A stretch of DNA of 64,000 bases, taken from positions 1-64,000 of the forward strand of contig JBDIVL010000003.1 of NCBI GenBank assembly GCA_039794405.1, given 5' to 3'. A program made the position numbers and the translations under genes. Under the pieces are notes generated by a model. It had not been told where the DNA came from, searched no databases, and saw only the letters and a program-made list of their open reading frames with translations. The stretch comes from JBDIVL01 sp039794405 (GTDB lineage Bacteria > Planctomycetota > Brocadiia > Brocadiales > Brocadiaceae). Below, piece by piece: positions 28,761-35,386 of this stretch; position 1 is the stretch's first letter; every line of letters begins with the position of its first letter.

Positions 28761-28905
28761 GGCAAAGAAGTTCAGATGAAGGAGCCGGGATTGCGGTTGA
28801 TATAACTAACCGTAGTCTCGGCTTTTTTTATTTGAAGATAATACTACATAGAAAGTCGGAGGGATAAAAACACTCTGGCTACATATCTTAATTAAGCAGT
28901 TGTTT
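28761..28905 (+). promoter_or_regulatory. Leader/terminator element B
   Basis: CGGCAAAGAAG is followed by a 16-bp perfect hairpin and a T-run, then TTTGAAGATAATAC, a GAAAGTCGGAGGG and ATCTTAATTAAGC. The order matches element A at 28081. A TATAAT lies at 28744-28749 just upstream, so a short transcript could start here and meet the hairpin at once. The 3' part (GGAGCCGGGATTGCGG) also recalls the P2 region of c-di-GMP-I aptamers, but the 5' half of that aptamer is not seen. Confidence 0.5.
28783..28829 (+). terminator. Rho-independent terminator
   Basis: Left arm AGCCGGGATTGCGGTT, a 9-nt loop and right arm AACCGTAGTCTCGGCT form 16 pairs including G-T wobbles, followed by seven T. It would end transcription of the secreted repeat-protein gene. 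Confidence 0.85.
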
Positions 28906-28944
28906 TATATAATAGGTTTTTTCTTATGTATGCGTACCGGTTAT

Positions 28945-28983
28945 AGAAGGCAGACGGTGGAAATATAAAATAGTCTGCCTTCT
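28945..28983. repeat. Perfect 11-bp inverted repeat upstream of the M23 gene
   Basis: AGAAGGCAGAC and GTCTGCCTTCT are separated by 17 bases. No T-tract follows. It lies 77 bases before the peptidase start, so it could be an operator or an mRNA hairpin. Confidence 0.6.
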
Positions 28984-29059
28984 GGTATTTCTATAAGAAT
29001 TATTTTGAAAAAATTCCAGAAAAGACTTATAGTTACAGAACAAAAGGAAACACAGAAAA

Positions 29060-29668
29060 ATGAGACATGCCCTAAGAAAATCACCATTTCATAAGTTTTT
29101 GATAAGGTGCAATGACCTGAATGAATCTGCATTTGGGGAATGGGTTTTTTATCCCGGTATGTTATTCAACGATCCCTTCAAATGGTGGGAGGACGGAGGG
29201 GTTCGGAGCAGACTTCATGAAGGATTAGATTTATGTTTTTATCGAGATAAATCCGGACAGAATCATGCCCTTAACGAAAAAACAGATATTCCTGTTATGT
29301 ATGATGGGAAAATCATCCACATAAGTGATGATTTTTTAGGAAAATCTCTCTATGTAAGCCATGGTATCTACGATGACACTGGTAATAAACTTCACACAAT
29401 CTATAGTCATACGAGTCCGTATCATGACATTGACATAGGAAAGACCTTACGCAAAGGAGATACGATTGCCACAATTGCGGATATCAGAAAGAGCAGGGCG
29501 AAGATTCTCCCGCACTTGCATCTATCTGTCGCATGGTTACCAGAGTCTTTTCCCTATGAAAAGCTAAGCTGGGAAATAATGGCTGACTGCAAAGCAATTG
29601 TTTTTTGTAACCCATTGGAGTTTATCGATTGTAAATACTTAGTATTAAGTAACAGTAAAAATTTTTAA
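29060..29668 (+). CDS. M23 (LytM-like) peptidase-domain protein
   Basis: A 202-residue protein with the zinc-site pattern of M23 endopeptidases: RLHEGLDL (H-x3-D), HTIYSHTS, and HLHLSVAW (H-x-H). These are the usual metal ligands and catalytic His of enzymes that cut peptide cross-bridges. No signal peptide is visible, so it is either cytosolic, exported in another way, or has a different substrate. It precedes the flavin reductase gene by 23 bases and may be co-transcribed. An AAAGGAAA ribosome site is present. Confidence 0.78.
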   Translation: MRHALRKSPFHKFLIRCNDLNESAFGEWVFYPGMLFNDPFKWWEDGGVRSRLHEGLDLCFYRDKSGQNHALNEKTDIPVMYDGKIIHISDDFLGKSLYVSHGIYDDTGNKLHTIYSHTSPYHDIDIGKTLRKGDTIATIADIRKSRAKILPHLHLSVAWLPESFPYEKLSWEIMADCKAIVFCNPLEFIDCKYLVLSNSKNF

Positions 29669-29691
29669 TGGTCAATACATAGGAGGGCATT

Positions 29692-30258
29692 ATGAAAAAA
29701 TCTTTAGGTGCGAAAACGATCGTGTATCCAACACCTGTTTTTATTATTGGAACTTATGATAAGGCTGGAAAACCAAATGCAATGAACGTTGCATGGGGAG
29801 GTCTTTGTTGTTCCAGTCCTCCCAGTATTGCGATTTCTCTCAGAAAGGCAACCTATACTTATGGTAATATTGCAGAGAAAAAGGCCTTCACGGTAAACAT
29901 TCCATCCCGGGCTCATATAAAAGAGGCCGATTATTTCGGGATTGTATCGGGCAGCAAGGAGGACAAGTTTTCCGCAACAGGTCTCACTCCTGTAAAAGGT
30001 GATCTCGTAGATGCCCCCTACATCAAGGAATTTCCCCTTATTTTGGAATGTAAACTGATCCATACCGTTGAAATCGGATTGCATACACAGTTCATTGGTC
30101 AAATTGTAGATGTCAAAGTTGAGGATTCTGTGTTCGGTAATGACGGGGTAATCGATATAGGGAAGTTACAGCCAATGCTATATGCACCGGAAATCCGTGC
30201 TTATTATGGAATTGGTGAATGTCTTGGCAAGGCATTTTCTATAGGAAAACAAATTTAA
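29692..30258 (+). CDS. Flavin reductase-like FMN-binding split-barrel protein
   Basis: A 188-residue protein of the flavoredoxin/flavin reductase family. The start KKSLGAKTIVYPTPVFIIGTYDKAGKPNAMNVAWGG and the segments AISLRKATYTYGNI and AFTVNIPS are characteristic of the FMN pocket. Such proteins move electrons between NAD(P)H or ferredoxin and FMN in anaerobes. The start has a GGAGGG site. It is followed 18 bases later by the deacylase gene, suggesting one operon 29060-30747. Confidence 0.88.
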   Translation: MKKSLGAKTIVYPTPVFIIGTYDKAGKPNAMNVAWGGLCCSSPPSIAISLRKATYTYGNIAEKKAFTVNIPSRAHIKEADYFGIVSGSKEDKFSATGLTPVKGDLVDAPYIKEFPLILECKLIHTVEIGLHTQFIGQIVDVKVEDSVFGNDGVIDIGKLQPMLYAPEIRAYYGIGECLGKAFSIGKQI

Positions 30259-30276
30259 ATAAGAAAGGAGGTAGCT

Positions 30277-30747
30277 ATGCCAGTGAAGAGATTAAAGGAA
30301 TTTCTGGATGCCAACAATATTAAGTACATTATCATTAGCCACTCCCGGTCCTTTACATCTCAGGAAACTGCTGCATCTGCCCATATCTCCGGGAAAGAAT
30401 TGGCAAAAACAGTCGTGATTAAAATTGATGGAAAAATGGCTATGGCCGTTCTGCCCGCTTCTGATAAAATAGATCTGAATATCTTGAGGGAGGTTACAGG
30501 ATCAAAGCTGGTTGAACTCTCCAACGAAAGAGAATTTAAAGATTTATTCCCGGAATGTGAAATCGGTGCCATGCCACCTTTTGGCAATCTTTATGGAATG
30601 GATGTTTTTGTGTCGGAAAGTCTGGCCAGAGATGAGGAGATTGCATTTAATGCAGGATCCCACAGGGAATTGTTAAAGATGGCATACAGGGATTTTGAGA
30701 GATTGGTAAAGCCCAGGGTAATGAAATTTTCAGTTGAGATTAAATAG
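30277..30747 (+). CDS. YbaK/ProX-type aminoacyl-tRNA deacylase
   Basis: A 156-residue YbaK-domain protein that probably hydrolyses mischarged tRNA in trans. It contains TSQETAASAHISGKELAKTVVIKIDGKMAMAVLPASDKIDL with the conserved lysine, and GAMPPFGNLYGMDVFVS, typical of the family. The GSH-like loop appears as NAGSHRELLKM. Exact substrate (Ala- or Cys-tRNA-Pro) cannot be told. An AAGGAGG site precedes the ATG. It is the last gene of the likely 29060-30747 operon. Confidence 0.9.
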   Translation: MPVKRLKEFLDANNIKYIIISHSRSFTSQETAASAHISGKELAKTVVIKIDGKMAMAVLPASDKIDLNILREVTGSKLVELSNEREFKDLFPECEIGAMPPFGNLYGMDVFVSESLARDEEIAFNAGSHRELLKMAYRDFERLVKPRVMKFSVEIK

Positions 30748-30919
30748 TCTTCAATAATTGAAAAATAAAAGATGGTAAATTATTTTTTGGTTTCACTTCG
30801 TTGTCTCCATTCACTATGTTCTTACTTTATTCCTCCTCAATCGTAAATACTGCTTGACATCAATACGAAAAAGAAGTTTATTGAACAGAGAAATGAGAAT
30901 TATGGAACATAAGGAAATG

Positions 30920-31000
30920 CATCTCGATAAAGGCAAACCCTGAGCGATCAGGGGACGCAAAGCAAAGGATCTTTAAAAGATAGCCTTACTGCCGAAGATG
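30920..31000 (+). ncRNA. c-di-GMP-I (GEMM) riboswitch aptamer
   Basis: The core reads GGCAAACC, a hairpin CCTGA-GCGA-TCAGG with a GNRA tetraloop, then GGGACGCAAAGC, all hallmarks of GEMM-I. P1 closes by CATCT (30920-30924) with AGATG (30996-31000). P2 pairs AAGG/ATCT with AGAT/CCTT around 30965-30987. The second messenger c-di-GMP, or a near relative such as cGAMP, is the expected ligand. Confidence 0.85.
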
Positions 31001-31030
31001 GTTACTCCTATCTTTACAGTAAGGTTTTTT
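30984..31030 (+). terminator. Riboswitch-controlled intrinsic terminator
   Basis: CCTTACTG (30984-30991) and CAGTAAGG (31017-31024) pair and are followed by six T. The left arm is part of the aptamer (CCTT of P2 and the following ACTG), so ligand-bound aptamer and terminator exclude each other; this predicts an ON switch. Confidence 0.8.
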
Positions 31031-31178
31031 ATTTTGCTGGAAGGAGGTGATCTAGGACAAAAGCGAGTGATGGCCTCATAATCCGCCCCATCAATTTTCC
31101 AATCTTTTGTTATTCTTCCTTATCTTGTAATTTGCCAATTACAAGGTTATATACAATTTCAACAGAGGAGGTTCTACA

Positions 31179-31607
31179 ATGCTTTTACCCACGGTACGAA
31201 ATAAATTTTTTACCGCCGTAACAATCAGCCTTTTGTCTGCCCTGGGGTTGGTTGCCTCATGTACTTCTGAACGTCAAACGGGTGTAAGGGAAGCAGGAGA
31301 AGAAAAGGAATATCAAGCAGACATTGAAAGGCGCAGAGATGCAGTACGGCCTGATCAACCTGTCCCCCCTCCTGGTCAGGAGAGGAAGGCAGTCCAACCT
31401 GACCAACCTGTTCCTCCTCCCGGACAGGAAAGGGAGGCAGTCCAGCCTGACCAACCTGTTCCTCCTCCCGGACAGGAAAGGGAGGCTGTACAACCTGATC
31501 AGCCTGTTCCCCCTCCAGGACAGGAAAGAAAGGCTCCAACAGATATAGAGAGCACTTGGGAGAGAGGAGAATCGCCGGAAGAGGTACAGCCTGGGCAGAC
31601 AGAGTAA
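31179..31607 (+). CDS. Proline-rich repeat lipoprotein under a c-di-GMP riboswitch
   Basis: I recognise no family. The 142-residue product has a lipoprotein signal ending LGLVASC (lipobox VASC). After a charged region come four in-frame copies of a 16-residue unit, AVQPDQPVPPPGQERE, then an acidic tail. The units should form an extended polyproline-like stalk. Lipid anchoring plus control by c-di-GMP suggests a role in the cell surface, adhesion or aggregation; that is an inference. The 48-bp DNA repeats may vary in number. Confidence 0.75.
   Translation: MLLPTVRNKFFTAVTISLLSALGLVASCTSERQTGVREAGEEKEYQADIERRRDAVRPDQPVPPPGQERKAVQPDQPVPPPGQEREAVQPDQPVPPPGQEREAVQPDQPVPPPGQERKAPTDIESTWERGESPEEVQPGQTE
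31341..31532 (+). repeat. 48-bp tandem repeat, four units
   Basis: Units start at 31341, 31389, 31437 and 31485 (GCAGTCC..CCTGA.CAACC pattern) and encode the 16-residue PDQPVPPPGQER repeat. Units 2-4 are nearly identical. Confidence 0.92.
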
Positions 31608-31768
31608 CCGGTAGAGGCAGAACGGCTTGAGAGATACGATAGATGCTGCCGTGAAATACGTTCAGTTTCCTCCATACGAAGGAGATGAAGGAGAGACGTC
31701 CCGCCGGGGCGTCTCTACCGTAGTAAGATGGAATTTGAATAAATCCATAGATGAGAGGAGAGACAGTT

Positions 31769-33193
31769 ATGGCTGACTTCGATCTTGCAATAATTGGTGG
31801 AGGGGTTGGCGGGTTAAATGTTGCGAGCGGGGCTGCCAGACTTGGAGCCCGGGTTGCCCTTATTGAAAAGTATAAACTCGGCGGTGATTGCCTTTATTAT
31901 GGATGTGTTCCAACGAAAACATTAATTCGTTCTGCAAAAATAATCTCATATATAAGAAGGGCTAAAGAATATGGTTTACACGAGGGGAGTGTTTCTTTCG
32001 ATTTTAGAAATGTTATGAACCACATGAGAGAGGTAATTGCGAAGATTGGCATGCATGACGACCCAAAAAGATTTGAGGATATGGGGGTAAAGATCTTTTT
32101 TGCCCGTGGAAAATTCATCGATCCTTATACCTTCGATTTAGATGGTGAGAGGATTACCAGCAGGCAGTTTGTTATCGCTACAGGGTCACGGGCTGCTGCC
32201 ATTCCTGTTAAAGGAATTGATAAGGTCGATTATTTAACCAGCGAGAGTGCACTTGAACTAAATTATTTACCAAAATCCATCATTATACTGGGTGGAGGGC
32301 CAATAGGGCTTGAGTTTGCACAAATGTACGCAAGGTTTGGGTCGAAGGTTACCGTTTTAGAAAAAACGGATCAGATTTTACCGCGTGAAGATAAAGAGGT
32401 TGCTGATATCCTTGAATCAGTTCTTAGAGATGAGGGAATTGAAATACATACGGGTATTGAAGTTGACCATGTTAAACAAGAGGGGAATCAAAAGGTAGTA
32501 GTGGTCAAAAGGGACGGACTCGAAAGACTATTTTATGCTGATGATTTTATGATTACTGTTGGCCGTGCACCGAACCTGGAAGGGCTTGATCTTGAAGCTG
32601 CTGGAGTAAAGACAGAAAAGAGAGGTATTATCGTAAGCAGAAACATGCGTACGAGTACCAGAAATATATGGGCATGTGGAGATGTAACAGGAAAATACCT
32701 CTTTACTCATACCGCAGAATATCAGGCGGGTCTTATCGTATTTAATGCCCTGGTTCCTATCCTCAAGAGAAAGGCAGATTACCGTGTAGTTCCATGGGCA
32801 ACTTTTACCGACCCCGAACTGGGCCGCGTAGGTCTGACAGAGGATGAGGCACGGCAAATATACAAAGAAATAAAAGTATATAAATACGATATAAAAGATT
32901 TAGACCGGGCTATTATTGAAGGTGAGGAAAAAGGGATCGTCAAGATTATTTGTACCGACAGAGGAGTACTGTTAGGTGCTCACGTCCTCGCACCGCAAGG
33001 CGGAGAGATGGTGCATGAATTTATTCTGGCGATGAAGAATACTATCGGGATAGGAAATATTAGTGGCACGATACATATTTACCCTACACTAGCCCAGGCA
33101 GTAAAAAGGGCGACCGACAAATACCATGCTGAAAAGATCTTTACCGGATGGGTTCCCAGATTTGCAAAAAAAATGATACAGTGGTTTAGGTGA
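31769..33193 (+). CDS. Pyridine nucleotide-disulfide oxidoreductase (mercuric reductase/LPD-like)
   Basis: A 474-residue FAD flavoenzyme. The FAD-binding LAIIGGGVGGLNVASGAARLGARVALIEK is followed by the redox disulfide GGDCLYYGCVPTK. The NAD(P)H site is IIILGGGPIGLEFAQMYARFG; GDVTGKYLFTHTAEYQ and the C-terminal dimerisation domain HIYPTLAQAVKRA complete it. The active-site His-Glu pair of dihydrolipoamide dehydrogenase (HxHPT) appears as HIYPT, as in many mercuric-reductase-like proteins of unknown substrate. An in-frame ATG at 31751 is less likely than 31769, which has a GGAG site. Confidence 0.88.
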   Translation: MADFDLAIIGGGVGGLNVASGAARLGARVALIEKYKLGGDCLYYGCVPTKTLIRSAKIISYIRRAKEYGLHEGSVSFDFRNVMNHMREVIAKIGMHDDPKRFEDMGVKIFFARGKFIDPYTFDLDGERITSRQFVIATGSRAAAIPVKGIDKVDYLTSESALELNYLPKSIIILGGGPIGLEFAQMYARFGSKVTVLEKTDQILPREDKEVADILESVLRDEGIEIHTGIEVDHVKQEGNQKVVVVKRDGLERLFYADDFMITVGRAPNLEGLDLEAAGVKTEKRGIIVSRNMRTSTRNIWACGDVTGKYLFTHTAEYQAGLIVFNALVPILKRKADYRVVPWATFTDPELGRVGLTEDEARQIYKEIKVYKYDIKDLDRAIIEGEEKGIVKIICTDRGVLLGAHVLAPQGGEMVHEFILAMKNTIGIGNISGTIHIYPTLAQAVKRATDKYHAEKIFTGWVPRFAKKMIQWFR

Positions 33194-33416
33194 AAGAATG
33201 AGAATATTATTCCAGCCTGTATTTTGTATCTTAACCGTGGAGATGTCTCTGAGAGATGTTTTAACCACGTGATGCTTTTATCTGCATGACATTTCTAACC
33301 ACAAGGGGACATCTTTAAAACGCCAACGAACCAGGATAAGTTGTCCGATTTCAGAGAGTGAGACATCCGGAAAGTGAGGCATCCTACCGGGGCGTCTCTA
33401 CGAGGAGGTGGTAAAA

Positions 33417-34235
33417 ATGAGAAGGTTCGAGGGAAAGAATGTGTTAGTAACAGGTGCTGCTACTGGCATTGGCTATGCTATTGTTACCCGGTTTTCGAAA
33501 GAAGGTGCAAATGTTGCCATTAATTATCTTAAGAGCGAAGAGAAGGCCGAAGAGGTTTTAAAAACGGTTCAGGATATCTGCCAGTCTGTTAGGGGCTTCG
33601 GTTGCAGGGATTTGGCAATTCAGGGAGATGTATCAAAAGAGGATGACGTGGTAAGGATGTTTGATGAGGTTATAATGGAGTGGGGCAGATTGGATATAGT
33701 AGTGAACAATGCCGGTATAGAAAAAGTAAGTGCAAGCCATGAGACAAAAGGAGAGGATTTTGATAAGACGATAGCGGTTAATCTCCGCGGTGCCTTTTTC
33801 TGTGCCCGGGAGGCAATAAAACACTTCTTGTCCCGGGAGGGGGGAGGAGTAATTCTCAACAACTCCAGTGTTCATGAGACTATTCCCAAGCCAAAATATC
33901 TCAGCTACGCAGTGAGTAAAAGTGGCATGGGGAGTTTGACGAAGACATTGGCACTGGAGTATGCAGGGAAAGGTATTCGGGTGAATGCAGTAGGTCCGGG
34001 GGCTATCATTACTCCGATGAATAAGGCCTGGACTGAAGACCCGGTACGCAAGGCAGAGGTGGAAAGTCATATACCGATGGGTCGCTCCGGAACCCCGGAG
34101 GAGATTGCTGCTGTATTTGCGTTTCTGGCTTCGGACGATGCCTCGTATATTACCGGTCAAACAATATACGCCTGTGGCGGACTTACCCTTTATCCGGATT
34201 ACCGTGAAGATTGGTCTACCGGGGGGGTAATATGA
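33417..34235 (+). CDS. Short-chain dehydrogenase/reductase (glucose 1-dehydrogenase-like)
   Basis: A 272-residue classical SDR. The cofactor site is VLVTGAATGIGYAI, the structural NNAG is in VVNNAGIEKVS, the catalytic Ser is in NNSSVHE, and Tyr-Lys in YAVSKSGM. The C-terminal YITGQTIYACGGLTL is typical of the glucose 1-dehydrogenase-like group. The ATG at 33417 follows a GAGGAGGTGG site. The true substrate is unknown, and it lies alone between repeats. Confidence 0.9.
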   Translation: MRRFEGKNVLVTGAATGIGYAIVTRFSKEGANVAINYLKSEEKAEEVLKTVQDICQSVRGFGCRDLAIQGDVSKEDDVVRMFDEVIMEWGRLDIVVNNAGIEKVSASHETKGEDFDKTIAVNLRGAFFCAREAIKHFLSREGGGVILNNSSVHETIPKPKYLSYAVSKSGMGSLTKTLALEYAGKGIRVNAVGPGAIITPMNKAWTEDPVRKAEVESHIPMGRSGTPEEIAAVFAFLASDDASYITGQTIYACGGLTLYPDYREDWSTGGVI

Positions 34236-34239
34236 TTGT

Positions 34240-34370
34240 AAGTACCTGAATATAAATTTTTGTACTTTTCCAGGAGTATTATCAGGGTTGCTTGAATCCT
34301 TCACGGTTGAACTGAAGCGTCTGGTATGTTTTCCTGCGCCTGACACCAATTGAAAATTTATCTGTAATCC
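34240..34370 (+). repeat. Dispersed repeat family B copy
   Basis: AAGTACCTGAATATAAATTT, AGTATTATCAGGGTTG, CACGGTTGAACTGAAGCG and GGTATGTTTTCCT follow the same order as the copy at 17077. It begins five bases after the SDR stop. Confidence 0.65.
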
Positions 34371-34389
34371 AAATTTATAAAAACAAAAA

Positions 34390-35244
34390 GTGGAATATTT
34401 ACAACCAAAACAAATACCGTGGAAACGGAATCTGAAGCCCGCTGAGGTGAGAAAATTTCAAAAAATGATCTATTGTTACTATGAACAATATGGCCGTGAC
34501 CTCCCCTGGCGGAAAACACAGAATCCGTATTATATCCTTGTCTCAGAAATTATGCTTCAGCAGACCCAGGTACAAAGGGTTGCGGGAAAGTATGAACGGT
34601 TTATTCAAGTATTTCCGGACTTTTCTTCCCTCGCCCTATCTCCTTTGCAAACGATATTCAGGGAATGGCAGGGGTTAGGCTATAACCGCAGAGCAATAGC
34701 CTTGAAGCAAATAGCACAAAAGGTTATGGAAGAATTCAGTTGCGATCTTCCCTCTTCTCCCGAAATACTCGTAACTTTTCCCGGTATTGGCAAGGCGACT
34801 GCTGCTGCAATTTCTGCCTTTGCATTTCACAAGCCCATGGTTTTTATCGAGACGAATATACGGAGGGTATTTATCCACTGCTTTTTTTACGATAAGGATA
34901 ATGTCAAAGATTCCGAAATCATTCCCCTCGTAGAAAAGACCCTCGATGCTTCCAATCCCCGGGAATGGTATTACGCCCTTATGGATTACGGGGTAATGCT
35001 GAAGAGGGAATATGAGAATTCAAACAGAAAAAGCGCCCACTATCAAAAGCAGTCCTCATTTCAAGGCTCAAATAGGCAAATACGGGGAATGATTCTTAAA
35101 GTACTCGCCCATAACTCATATATTTCCGAATCTGAAATTATGGAAAGACTTCAGGTGAGCACGGAAAAAGTAAGAGATAATCTTATTCAACTGCAGAAAG
35201 AAGGTTTTTTGAAAAAGAGGTGGAATAAATTCACGATAGCTTAA
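34390..35244 (+). CDS. Atypical MutY-like HhH-GPD glycosylase with winged-helix tail
   Basis: The 284-residue product aligns with MutY over residues about 20-210: DLPWRKTQNPYYILVSEIMLQQTQV includes the catalytic Glu of SEIMLQQT, and FPGIGKATAAAISAFAFHKPMVFIETNIRRV the HhH-GPD region. Two departures stand out. The catalytic Asp of LDGN is Glu (FIETN), and the four-Cys iron-sulfur loop after ALMDYG is replaced by KREYENSNRKSAHYQKQ with no cysteine. Instead of a NUDIX-like OxoG domain there is a winged-helix-like tail (ISESEIMERLQVSTEKVRDNLIQLQKEGFLKKR). It may act on another base or mismatch. Start GTG. Confidence 0.8.
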   Translation: MEYLQPKQIPWKRNLKPAEVRKFQKMIYCYYEQYGRDLPWRKTQNPYYILVSEIMLQQTQVQRVAGKYERFIQVFPDFSSLALSPLQTIFREWQGLGYNRRAIALKQIAQKVMEEFSCDLPSSPEILVTFPGIGKATAAAISAFAFHKPMVFIETNIRRVFIHCFFYDKDNVKDSEIIPLVEKTLDASNPREWYYALMDYGVMLKREYENSNRKSAHYQKQSSFQGSNRQIRGMILKVLAHNSYISESEIMERLQVSTEKVRDNLIQLQKEGFLKKRWNKFTIA

Positions 35245-35273
35245 GATGGGAAAATCAAAGGTGAAAAGTACAC

Positions 35274-35386
35274 TAAAAGCCTATCCGCAAACCCAGGGTG
35301 TCATTCCGAGTAACGAAGGAGCGAGGAATCTCTCCGTCCACTTCGTTTCATTCAGAATGGCAATTCTTGTTTTCAAGTAGGATTAT
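35274..35386. mobile_element. MITE family A, diverged copy 3
   Basis: TAAAAGCCTATCCGCAAACCC at the left and CTTGTTTTCAAGTAGGATTA at the right are degenerate family A ends. The interior (AACGAAGGAGCGAGGAATCT, CTTCGTTTCATTC) matches the reverse complement of the copy at 11970. Its right end overlaps the last codons of the histidine kinase gene. Confidence 0.6.

Larger units (their letters stand above)
30748..31178. other. Intergenic stretch with riboswitch and 5' leader
   Basis: The stretch holds the c-di-GMP-I aptamer (30920-31000), its expression-platform terminator (30984-31030), and about 150 bases of leader to the proline-rich lipoprotein. A TTGACA-like box near 30853 (CTTGACATC) could be the -35 element. 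Confidence 0.6.

Noticed and set aside
28700..28830. Full c-di-GMP aptamer at leader element B
   Set aside because: Only the 3' half (CAAAG, GAGCCGGGATTGCGG) is suggestive; the GGCAAACC half and GNRA hairpin are missing, so I call it only a leader/terminator.
31225..31539. 104-codon minus frame over the proline-rich repeats
   Set aside because: Shadow of the repeat gene; the plus frame has signal peptide and lipobox.
33633..34349. 238-codon minus frame
   Set aside because: Antisense to a well-supported SDR gene; no domain features.
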